A DNA stretch of 5,573 nt, taken from contig DNTA01000254.1 of assembly GCA_003500135.1 (NCBI GenBank), positions 1 through 5,573 on the forward strand, in the 5' to 3' direction. The notes below the pieces were generated by a model. It was not told where the DNA came from. It ran no database searches and worked only from the letters and a program-made list of their open reading frames with translations. Below, piece after piece: positions 1 to 5,573 of this stretch (within the stretch, counting starts at the first letter, position 1; the number at the start of each line of letters is the position of its first letter). The DNA is from Cytophagales bacterium. GTDB lineage: Bacteria > Bacteroidota > Bacteroidia > Cytophagales > Cyclobacteriaceae. The translations under genes were made by a program, and so were the position numbers.

Positions 1-30
1 TCTGAGGAAGCCCTAATTACTTGTAATATT

Positions 31-47
31 TATAAAAATCGTGCCAA
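31..47 (-). promoter_or_regulatory. Sigma-54-like -24 element facing the left edge
   Basis: The minus strand reads TTGGCACGATTTTTATA. The first eight bases are a perfect -24 box (TTGGCACG). At the correct distance, however, the -12 position reads AT where GC is expected, which normally weakens or abolishes such promoters. It would drive a leftward gene starting beyond the window. Its position beyond the terminator and about 340 bp from the inverted repeat is compatible with a promoter and a remote enhancer site, but this is inference. Confidence 0.25.
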
Positions 48-98
48 AAGATTCATTTGCTGGCTAAGGAAATATTAGAGCAATATTTATACATTATA

Positions 99-117
99 TC
101 AAAGGTCTTCAAAGGTA
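99..117 (-). promoter_or_regulatory. Direct repeat with a Bacteroidota -7-like box
   Basis: TCAAAGGT occurs at 99-106 and again at 109-116, start to start exactly 10 bp, one helical turn. On the minus strand 117-110 reads TACCTTTG, a full match to the TAnnTTTG -7 box of the Bacteroidota primary sigma factor. No TTG is visible at the usual -33 distance, so the promoter reading is weak; a tandem regulator site is an alternative. Confidence 0.2.
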
Positions 118-185
118 TATTAATGGAGGTAGATATTAAGTTTGCTGTTATGTAATGTTAAACGGATTGGATTATAATGAAGGCC

Positions 186-218
186 AATAAAAGAAAAAAG
201 CCCGTCGTTTACGGGCTT
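186..218 (-). terminator. Rho-independent terminator of the leftward operon
   Basis: Bases 198-205 (AAGCCCGT) pair perfectly with 211-218 (ACGGGCTT) around a 5-base loop, an 8-bp GC-rich stem. Read on the minus strand the stem is followed by TTTTTTCTTTTATT, a strong U-tract, so it terminates transcription coming from the permease genes. On the plus strand the following bases (AATTCTTTAACC) make a much poorer tail. It lies about 215 bp past the last stop codon, with no gene between. Confidence 0.85.
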
Positions 219-270
219 AATTCTTTAACCTTAACTTAACCTAATAATATAAAGAGGATGCCTAAATATA

Positions 271-287
271 TACAAAATGTTTGCCAA
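271..287 (-). promoter_or_regulatory. Weak sigma-54-like promoter candidate
   Basis: The minus strand reads TTGGCAAACATTTTGTA. The GG (285/284) and GT (273/272) are exactly 10 bases apart, the spacing of -24/-12 promoters (TGGCAC-N5-TTGC), but the -12 GC is GT and the -24 box matches only through TTGGCA. A start near 260 would give only about 70 nt before the terminator at 198-218. A chance match in AT-rich DNA is quite possible. Confidence 0.2.
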
Positions 288-380
288 AAAGTTTGACGAA
301 AATCCAAAAATTCTATAAAAGCTCTTTTTTCGTCGATAAAACAGAACTTATTCAAAGATTTGTATCGGTATACCACTAAA

Positions 381-423
381 TGTTTCCCATTTTGGTTTTG
401 ATATAGTTCCAAAATGGGACACA
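381..423. repeat. Long inverted repeat just downstream of the last permease
   Basis: Bases 385-395 (TCCCATTTTGG) pair perfectly with 409-419 (CCAAAATGGGA) around a 13-base spacer. After one mismatch (384/420) three more pairs follow (TGT at 381-383 with ACA at 421-423), giving 14 of 15 pairs. It starts 10 bp beyond the stop codon at 433. Neither strand has a T-run after the stem, so it is not a standard terminator. It could be an RNA hairpin protecting the 3' end of the operon mRNA, or a DNA site for a dimeric regulator acting on a gene to the left. Confidence 0.75.
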
Positions 424-432
424 GTTATACAT

Positions 433-1686
433 TTATTCATCTTTAAGAGCGATAACGGGGTTGACTTTCGCCGCTTTTCTTCCGGGGAAAAAGCCCGCTA
501 AAACACCCGATAAAACCAGGACCAATAGAGCTGATATTGCTACCTGAAAATTGATTTCAGGATTGTAAAAAAATGGGACTTCAGCTCCTGACGATTGCAT
601 GGCAGCATCTATTCCTTCGACCAATGCTACACCTACTAATAATCCGAGGTAACCGCTTACGCCGGATATTACAAGGGCCTCCTGAACGATAAGGCTTATG
701 ATTGAAAGGGGAGTGGCTCCCATCGATTTTCTTATTCCTATTTCTTTAGTACGCTCTTTAACGATAATAAGCATGATATTGCCAACCCCTACCATTCCTG
801 CAATAATAGTTCCTATGCTTACCATCCAGCTGAAACCAGATATCCCCAGGAATAATCCTTGTATTTTGTTGTATTCCTCTTCAATATTGGCAACACCAAA
901 CGCCCTTTCATCATCGGGGTGGACTTTATGCCGTTCTGAAAGGATTTTCTTTACCTTATCTTCAACCTGAAAGGCATTATATCCCTGAGCTGGTACCATG
1001 GAGAAATACCATACTTCGTTAGGCTGGTTAAAGGCCTGTTGAAGTGTGGTGTTGGGAATATGTATGGTTTGTACATCTTCAATAGCCTCGTCACCACTTT
1101 TATTGGTATCAAATGTGCCAACAACCTTAAAAAACACACCTTTAATTTTTATGTGTTCACCGATTGGGTTCTCATCATCTTCAAATAACAATTCTTTCAC
1201 CCGCCGGCCAATTACAGCCACTTTTCTTCGCGATTCAATATCAAGTGGATTAATGAAACGGCCATCGGTGATCAATACTTTCTTAATTTGATTGAACTGA
1301 GGGTAGTCACCCATTACTGTAAATGAAGCGCTTTTTTTGCCACGATCAATAGAATAATCACCGGCCAATCCGGTGCGTGGGGCTAATAGTCCTACCTCAG
1401 GCGCGAAACTTCTAATCGCAGCCACGTCCCGGTTATCCAGATTGATTGACCTTCCGGGTTGAAAACCCTGATAAGGCATACTGGTTCTCATAGTCCATAA
1501 GAAAACCACATTATTGGCCCAGTCAAAATTACGAAATACGGCATTTCGCAAGCCGTTGCCGGCGCCTAATAATACAACCAACATGAAAATCCCCCAAAAA
1601 ACGCCAAAAGCGGTTAATGTGGTTCTCAGTTTATGTTTTTTAATGGTGGAAAATATTTCCTGCCATTTATCAATATCGATCAACAT
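433..1686 (-). CDS. ABC transporter permease, MacB/FtsX family (last gene of the operon)
   Basis: A complete 417-residue permease and the promoter-distal gene of the cluster. Helix 1 spans about 23-43, the periplasmic domain about 45-280, and helices 2-4 about 283-309, 329-358 and 381-402. The coupling loop VKERTKEIGIRKSMGAT (about 309-325) is canonical. The periplasmic domain carries QPGRSINL (about 76-83), RRKVAVIG (about 153-160) and a PIGEHIKIKGVFFKVVG region (about 174-190), close to the copy at 4113-5375. The cytoplasmic tail reads NPVIALKDE where the other three copies have (N/K)PIEALR, so the usual glutamate is replaced by isoleucine. The ATG start gives MLIDIDKWQEIF, which matches the paralogues' opening. 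There is no ATPase domain, so it depends on a nucleotide-binding subunit encoded elsewhere. It probably pairs with one of the other permeases or forms a homodimer; the sequence does not decide between these. Confidence 0.93.
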   Translation of the reverse strand: MLIDIDKWQEIFSTIKKHKLRTTLTAFGVFWGIFMLVVLLGAGNGLRNAVFRNFDWANNVVFLWTMRTSMPYQGFQPGRSINLDNRDVAAIRSFAPEVGLLAPRTGLAGDYSIDRGKKSASFTVMGDYPQFNQIKKVLITDGRFINPLDIESRRKVAVIGRRVKELLFEDDENPIGEHIKIKGVFFKVVGTFDTNKSGDEAIEDVQTIHIPNTTLQQAFNQPNEVWYFSMVPAQGYNAFQVEDKVKKILSERHKVHPDDERAFGVANIEEEYNKIQGLFLGISGFSWMVSIGTIIAGMVGVGNIMLIIVKERTKEIGIRKSMGATPLSIISLIVQEALVISGVSGYLGLLVGVALVEGIDAAMQSSGAEVPFFYNPEINFQVAISALLVLVLSGVLAGFFPGRKAAKVNPVIALKDE

Positions 1687-1712
1687 GGCTACGGGTAGTT
1701 GGGTATTGTATT

Positions 1713-2960
1713 TTATTCACTTCTAAGGGCCTCAATCGGTTTAACTTTCGAGGCTTTAATTGCTGGAACAAGGCCTGCCAGGGCCCCGGACATCACTAAT
1801 ATGATTAGTGCGGTGACGGCAACATTCAGGTTGATCTCAGGTCTTCTGAAAAACCCGGCATCCCCACCGGAACTATCGATCAGCATATTGATTCCTTCAA
1901 TCATAAATACACCAAGGCATAATCCAATGTAGCCGGCTATTGCAGTAATGAACACTGATTCCAGCAATATCATACTGACAATAGACCATGGGGTAGCGCC
2001 AATTGCCTTTCGAATACCAATCTCTTTGGTACGGTCTTTCACTATGATGATCATGATATTGGAAATCCCAATAATACCGGCGAGAAGTGTCCCCATCCCC
2101 ACAAACCAAACGAGGCCCTTTATTCCGGTAAACAGTCCCATTACCTGATTGTAGTCCTCTTCCTGATTGTGTGTCCAAAATGCTTCCCGGTCATCAGGCG
2201 CCACAGTGTGCCGTGCTTTTAACAAGTCCATAACATCTTGTTCAACCTTTTTTCCTCGATGGCCAGGAGCTACAGTTATGGCAAAAAGGAACACATTTTT
2301 GCTTGGATTAAATGAATTTTGAAAGGTGGCGTAAGGTATGTAAATCCGCTCGTTGAACTGACCACCCCAAACATCATTTTTGAATACTCCTACTACTTTG
2401 AAGTTTACATCCTTTATGTTAATGTATTGATCTAGTACCGGGGCGCCTTCTTCAAATAAAATATCCCTTACCCGTTCTCCGATTATACATACTTTTCTTG
2501 CTTCAATATTATCAAAGAAGTTCAGCCGGCGTCCGTCAAGATAATTTTGATTGATTTTTATATTAAAGTATTCCTTTCCGACGCCATATACGGTAAAGGG
2601 GCCGCTTTTGCCTGCATGCTTAATATTGAATGAACCTCTAAGCCAGTTTTCCGGCGACATGTATTCTATACCATCAATATTGTTCTTGACCGAGGTCAGG
2701 TCTTCTTCGGTAAGACGGATTGAACGGCCCGGGGGCATACCTTTATATGGGAGGGATGTTTTCCCACGCATGAACCATATTGAATTAACAGCATCCGGAC
2801 TAAAGTCGGCCATGATCCCATTTTGCAAACCCTGGCCGGCCCCTAATAGCATAACGAGCATTAAAATACCCCAGAAGACACCAAAAGCGGTGAGGAAAGT
2901 ACGCAATTTGTTTTGGCGTATGGTGTAAAATATTTCTTCCCACTTATCAATTGAAAACAT
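1713..2960 (-). CDS. ABC transporter permease, MacB/FtsX family (stand-alone, divergent paralogue)
   Basis: A complete 415-residue inner-membrane permease with the same plan as its neighbours: N-terminal MFSIDKWEEIFYTIRQNKLR, membrane helix 1 at about 22-42, a periplasmic domain at about 45-278, and helices 2-4 at about 282-308, 326-357 and 378-400. The coupling loop VKDRTKEIGIRKAIGAT (about 307-323) and the tail KPIEALRSE are intact. PPGRSIRL (about 76-83) and ARKVCIIG (about 154-161) mark the MacB-type periplasmic domain. No ATPase motifs are present. It differs from the permeases at 433 and 4113 across the periplasmic domain: VYGVGKEYFNIK replaces the (I/M)xGDxPxxxxI pattern, ARHTVAPDDREAFWTHNQEEDYN replaces RH-VHP-DE, and the segment after VVGVF is shorter. 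It is therefore probably a distinct functional partner and not a recent duplicate. The gene lies 50 bp after the adaptor and ends 26 bp before the next permease. Confidence 0.93.
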   Translation of the reverse strand: MFSIDKWEEIFYTIRQNKLRTFLTAFGVFWGILMLVMLLGAGQGLQNGIMADFSPDAVNSIWFMRGKTSLPYKGMPPGRSIRLTEEDLTSVKNNIDGIEYMSPENWLRGSFNIKHAGKSGPFTVYGVGKEYFNIKINQNYLDGRRLNFFDNIEARKVCIIGERVRDILFEEGAPVLDQYINIKDVNFKVVGVFKNDVWGGQFNERIYIPYATFQNSFNPSKNVFLFAITVAPGHRGKKVEQDVMDLLKARHTVAPDDREAFWTHNQEEDYNQVMGLFTGIKGLVWFVGMGTLLAGIIGISNIMIIIVKDRTKEIGIRKAIGATPWSIVSMILLESVFITAIAGYIGLCLGVFMIEGINMLIDSSGGDAGFFRRPEINLNVAVTALIILVMSGALAGLVPAIKASKVKPIEALRSE

Positions 2961-3010
2961 GTTTACCGCTTTTAATTGTTATAACTGCGGCGCAACTTTG
3001 CGTCTGTGGT

Positions 3011-4084
3011 TTATAGTTTCTTTATTTGAGCAGTCTCTGTTACTCCTTCCAGAATTTCAATATTTATCCCATCTGAAAGCCCCGTTTTGACCAATTGCTT
3101 TTCAAATTGCTGCTCGCCTTTTTCTACCTCAACGAATGTGCTGTCTTCGATAAAAATCAGGTTGCTTTCTTTTATGGCCAAAACACTATCACGTTTGTCC
3201 AATACAATGTCGGCATTGGCGCTGTAGCCGGCCCTAAGAAAAACATCTTCTTTTCGATTGATAGCAGCCCTTATCTCAAATTGAATAGCGCCTTCTTCCT
3301 CAATTCCTTTTGGAGAGATGTATTCCAGCTTGGCAGTGATCTCTTCTGTTTCTAGCGCTCCGATCTTAAGCACCAGTTCCATTCCTTCTTTTATTTTACC
3401 TACTTCAGATTCGTCGACTTTTCCTTCAAAGATCATTTCGTTCATGTCGGCAACGGAAGCAATGGTGGTGCCATCGTTAAAAGTGTTGGTTTCAATCACG
3501 AATGTACCTTCTTTCACGGGTACATCCAGCGCCATTCCATTGGCGGTGGAATAAACGATATTGGAAGCCGTGCCCGACTTCTTGGATGCCCCTTCTTTTA
3601 CGAGATCCAGATTGTTTTCAGCCGCATCTACCTCTTGCCTGGCCAGGTTGAAATCTAAAAGGAACTGGTTGTATTCAAATTCCGATATAACCTGATCATC
3701 GAAAAGACCGCGTTGACGGTTGAGTTCTTTTTGGGCATTCTCAAAATTGATTTTAGCCGTTTTAAGACGCATTTGGGCATTATTCAATGCCACAACGTCT
3801 GGAATGATTTTAATTTTGGCAACGCGCTGGTTGTTCTTGACAATGTCTCCAGCTTCCACATAAATTTCCTCAACTACACCGGAAACCTGTGATTTCAATT
3901 CTATTTCCTTACGAGGATTGATGGTTCCGGTGGCTACCGTCTTTTTCACAATGTCTGTGTAAAAAGGCTTTTCCGTTTCAAAAACTTCCGCCGGTTTTTC
4001 CGACTTTTTGTACAAGAAGTAACCGGTGCCGATAAAACTGGCCACCAGTAAAATGATCAATACGATTGTGATTACTTTTTTCAT
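3011..4084 (-). CDS. Periplasmic adaptor subunit (HlyD/MacA-type membrane fusion protein)
   Basis: A 357-residue adaptor that would bridge the inner-membrane permeases to an outer-membrane channel. It opens MKKVITIVLIILLVASFIGT, an uncleaved signal-anchor helix at about 4-25; there is no lipobox cysteine. Next come the first half of the lipoyl domain (about 59-93, with SGVVEEIYVEAGDIV), an alpha-helical hairpin (about 97-165), the second lipoyl half (about 173-212), a beta-barrel domain (about 215-298) and a membrane-proximal domain to the end. At the hairpin turn R123, L127 and S134 fit the R-x3-L-x6-S signature known from AcrA/MacA tips that dock on TolC. I chose the ATG at 4084; an in-frame TTG 12 bases upstream (4096) would add four residues, but the ATG is preceded at short spacing by a purine-rich AAGGA, one of the few plausible ribosome sites here. 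The gene sits 28 bp after one permease and 50 bp before the next, inside the permease series. No TolC gene is visible. Confidence 0.92.
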   Translation of the reverse strand: MKKVITIVLIILLVASFIGTGYFLYKKSEKPAEVFETEKPFYTDIVKKTVATGTINPRKEIELKSQVSGVVEEIYVEAGDIVKNNQRVAKIKIIPDVVALNNAQMRLKTAKINFENAQKELNRQRGLFDDQVISEFEYNQFLLDFNLARQEVDAAENNLDLVKEGASKKSGTASNIVYSTANGMALDVPVKEGTFVIETNTFNDGTTIASVADMNEMIFEGKVDESEVGKIKEGMELVLKIGALETEEITAKLEYISPKGIEEEGAIQFEIRAAINRKEDVFLRAGYSANADIVLDKRDSVLAIKESNLIFIEDSTFVEVEKGEQQFEKQLVKTGLSDGINIEILEGVTETAQIKKL

Positions 4085-4096
4085 GGTTTCCTTCAA
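4085..4096 (-). promoter_or_regulatory. Putative ribosome binding site of the adaptor gene
   Basis: On the minus strand the bases before the adaptor ATG read TTGAAGGAAACC. The AAGGA core lies about four to five bases ahead of the ATG at 4084, which favours that codon over the TTG at 4094-4096, because the TTG would itself be part of this stretch. Strong Shine-Dalgarno sites are uncommon in Bacteroidota, so this supports the start choice without settling it. Confidence 0.45.
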
Positions 4097-4112
4097 TTAT
4101 TAAAATGGTCCA

Positions 4113-5375
4113 CTATTCTGTTCTTAATGCTTCAATTGGGTTGATTTTACTTGCTTTGGAAGCCGGGAATAGCCCGGCCAAAACCCCGCTAAAGACCAGT
4201 ACGATCAAGGCCGAGCTGGCAACAGTCAAATTTATTTCAGGCCTGCCGAAAAAGCCGGTATCTACCCCTTTGGATTCCAGGGCATAGCTTATGGTTTCAA
4301 TGAGCAAAATACCCAGAAATAGTCCGACATATCCGGCTACTGCTGTGATAAATACCGCCTCCTGAATAATTAGGCTTATGATAGAAGCCGGTGTTGCTCC
4401 GAGACTTTTCCTGATCCCAATTTCTTTCGTTCTTTCTTTAACGATAATCAACATAATATTTGATACACCGATTATTCCGGCCAGCAAGGTGCCGATACCT
4501 ACTATCCAAACAAACACACTTATTCCGGCAAACAGGCCGTTGAGTTGATTGTATTCTTCTTCCAAGTTGGCCGAGCCAATGGCGGCTTCATCTTCGGGAT
4601 GTACGTGATGACGTTCACGAAGTACTTTTTTTATATTTTCTTCAACCGTGCTTACCGGAAAGTTAGGCATGGCTGAAAAAGCAAACCATCCGACACGATT
4701 GCCATAACTAAAAGCCTGATTAAATGCAGTGAAGGGTATGTAAATACTTTGGGTATCCCTTTCCGCATCTTCGCCCGTTCTTTTTGATTGAAAAGTACCG
4801 ATCACCTTAAAGAAAATACCATTGATTTTAATATATTGATTGATAGGATCTTCATGTGATTCAAACAATTGCCCTGTCACACTTTTACCTATAACGGCTA
4901 CTTTTCTTTTTTCTTCAATATCCAACGGGTTGAGGTGTCGGCCTGCTGTTACATCTACTTTTTGAATTTCCTGATACTCCGGCATATCGCCGTATATGCT
5001 GAAAGCACCGGTTTTATTGTTTCTTACCACATTATTGCCACCCATAAATCCACCCAGCTGATTGCGGGGACAGATGTGTTGCAAACCTTCTACGTTTTGT
5101 TTTAGCGCTTTTACATCATCGAGCTCAAACCTGATAAACCTTCCGGGTTTGAAGCCATCATGTGGCATAGTTGTTCTGCGGGTCCATACAAAACCGGAGT
5201 TGGTCGCCCAGGAATCGAAGCCTTTTTTTACCCCGTTTTCAAGACCTTTACCTGAACCAAGTAATAACATCAGCATGAATAACCCCCAGAACACACCAAA
5301 CATGGTAAGAAAAGCCCTGAGTTTGTTCTTCTTAATGCTGTGAAATATTTCCTGCCATTTGTCTTGATCAAACAT
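4113..5375 (-). CDS. ABC transporter permease, MacB/FtsX family (stand-alone, no ATPase domain)
   Basis: A complete 420-residue inner-membrane permease. Visible layout: short cytoplasmic N-terminus (MFDQDKWQEIFHSIKKNKLR), first membrane helix at about residues 22-42, a large periplasmic domain at about 45-283 (MacB core type), then three helices at about 286-312, 332-360 and 383-403. The segment VKERTKEIGIRKSLGAT (about 312-328) between helices 2 and 3 is the family's conserved cytoplasmic loop that couples to the ATPase. The tail ends NPIEALRTE. The periplasmic domain carries the family signatures PGRFIRF (about 78-84) and KRKVAVIG followed by a PINQYIKINGIFFKVIG strand region (about 156-193). 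There is no Walker A, signature or Walker B motif, so a separate ATP-binding subunit must power it, as in LolCDE-like rather than true MacB proteins. The ATG start is supported by alignment with the paralogues' N-termini. It resembles the permease at 433-1686 more than the one at 1713-2960. The substrate is unknown. Confidence 0.93.
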   Translation of the reverse strand: MFDQDKWQEIFHSIKKNKLRAFLTMFGVFWGLFMLMLLLGSGKGLENGVKKGFDSWATNSGFVWTRRTTMPHDGFKPGRFIRFELDDVKALKQNVEGLQHICPRNQLGGFMGGNNVVRNNKTGAFSIYGDMPEYQEIQKVDVTAGRHLNPLDIEEKRKVAVIGKSVTGQLFESHEDPINQYIKINGIFFKVIGTFQSKRTGEDAERDTQSIYIPFTAFNQAFSYGNRVGWFAFSAMPNFPVSTVEENIKKVLRERHHVHPEDEAAIGSANLEEEYNQLNGLFAGISVFVWIVGIGTLLAGIIGVSNIMLIIVKERTKEIGIRKSLGATPASIISLIIQEAVFITAVAGYVGLFLGILLIETISYALESKGVDTGFFGRPEINLTVASSALIVLVFSGVLAGLFPASKASKINPIEALRTE

Positions 5376-5398
5376 GAATTATCCATTTATCAGTTCAG

Positions 5399-5573
5399 TT
5401 ATTCGTCTCTAAGCGCTTCAATCGGATTTACTTTTGCTGCCTTTCTTGCCGGAAAATACCCGGCCAGTGCACCGGAAAAAACGAGTAGCAGTGTGGCGGC
5501 AATCGCGGTCAGTAGGTTGATCTCCGGGTTTCTGAAGAACTCCGGTTGCTCCGCCATGCCCGCCATGCCAAAC
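5399..5573 (-). CDS. ABC transporter permease, MacB/FtsX family (partial, C-terminal end only)
   Basis: This is the 3' end of a gene that runs off the right edge; 58 codons and the TAA stop are visible. The translated tail contains a PEINLLTAIAA segment, a hydrophobic helix (LLLVFSGALAGYF) and the closing PARKAAKVNPIEALRDE. It aligns without gaps to the last membrane helix and C-terminus of the three complete permeases downstream, so it is a fourth paralogue. In this family the final helix is followed by a short cytoplasmic tail with the A-x-K-A-x-K-x-x-P-I-E-A-L pattern, which is intact here. Just before the helix there is a Met/Gly/Ala-rich stretch (FGMAGMAEQPEFF) unlike the matching loop of its neighbours. 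The next gene starts 23 bp after this stop, which supports co-transcription. The periplasmic domain and the start lie outside the window. Confidence 0.9.
   Translation of the reverse strand, partial: FGMAGMAEQPEFFRNPEINLLTAIAATLLLVFSGALAGYFPARKAAKVNPIEALRDE

Larger units (their letters stand above)
1..432. other. AT-rich non-coding spacer after the operon
   Basis: No credible coding region is visible on either strand; the only frames are short and broken by stops. The spacer contains the inverted repeat, the operon terminator and the candidate promoter elements listed separately. It also has a short run of TTAACC/TTAAC units (225-241) and several CCAAAA words on the plus strand (44-49, 284-289, 304-309, 409-414). 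Together these suggest it is both the 3' flank of the efflux operon and the upstream region of a gene left of the window. Confidence 0.6.

Noticed and set aside
225..241. TTAACC/TTAAC run as a functional repeat array
   Set aside because: There are only about three imperfect short units in AT-rich DNA, without spacers or symmetry; chance is the simpler explanation.
698..970. Plus-strand open frames overlapping the permease and adaptor genes, such as 698-970, 2551-2928 and 5062-5343
   Set aside because: They lie wholly within well-supported minus-strand genes, have low-complexity translations rich in Ser/Ile/Pro with no recognisable domain, and are antisense reading shadows.
433..1686. Calling the permeases MacB itself
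   Set aside because: True MacB carries an N-terminal ATPase domain and is about 650 residues long; these proteins are 415-420 residues with no Walker motifs, so only family-level naming is justified.
2991..3002. Small palindrome CGCAACTTTGCG in the gap between the adaptor and the next permease, considered as an internal terminator
   Set aside because: The stem is only 4-5 bp and no T-run follows on the minus strand; the next gene starts about 30 bp on and is clearly part of the same series.
4085..4096. TTG codon at 4094-4096 as the start of the adaptor
   Set aside because: The ATG 12 bases downstream gives a normal signal-anchor start (MKKV...) and has AAGGA at suitable spacing; the TTG falls at that putative ribosome site.
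1..5573. Mobile elements, CRISPR arrays, tRNA or rRNA genes, frameshifted genes
   Set aside because: I found no transposase, spaced direct repeats, cloverleaf-like or ribosomal sequence, and every gene in view reads through without interruption.

Overview
The window is a leftward (minus-strand) operon fragment for an ABC-type tripartite efflux or export system, probably from a member of the Bacteroidota. That placement rests on three things. Stand-alone MacB/FtsX-type permeases in tandem series are typical of that phylum. Strong Shine-Dalgarno sequences are mostly absent. Coding DNA is of moderate GC and the flanking spacer is AT-rich. It is inference from style, not from a marker gene, and no genus can be named.

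Layout in the direction of transcription (right to left): the C-terminal end of a permease cut by the window edge (5399-5573), a complete permease (4113-5375), a membrane-anchored HlyD/MacA-type periplasmic adaptor (3011-4084), a second complete permease (1713-2960) and a third (433-1686). All gaps are 23-50 bp, so one transcript is likely. No promoter for these genes is in the window; it should lie to the right. About 430 bp of non-coding DNA follows the last gene. It holds an 11-bp perfect (14 of 15) inverted repeat just after the stop codon, a convincing Rho-independent terminator about 215 bp downstream, and weak sigma-54-like and Bacteroidota-type promoter candidates facing left.

How the parts would work together: each permease has one N-terminal membrane helix, a large periplasmic domain and three C-terminal helices, with the conserved EIGIRK cytoplasmic coupling segment, but no ATPase domain. 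A separate ATP-binding protein is therefore required and is not encoded here. The adaptor has a hairpin-tip motif (R-x3-L-x6-S) matching the TolC-docking signature of AcrA/MacA adaptors, so the pump probably connects to a TolC-like outer-membrane channel encoded elsewhere. The substrate cannot be read from the sequence.

The coding part is a recognisable family arrangement, not a new system. The points most worth a second look are four paralogous permeases with a single adaptor embedded among them, and the regulatory-looking spacer at 1-432, whose inverted repeat and -24-like elements suggest, without proving, sigma-54/enhancer control of a gene just left of the window.
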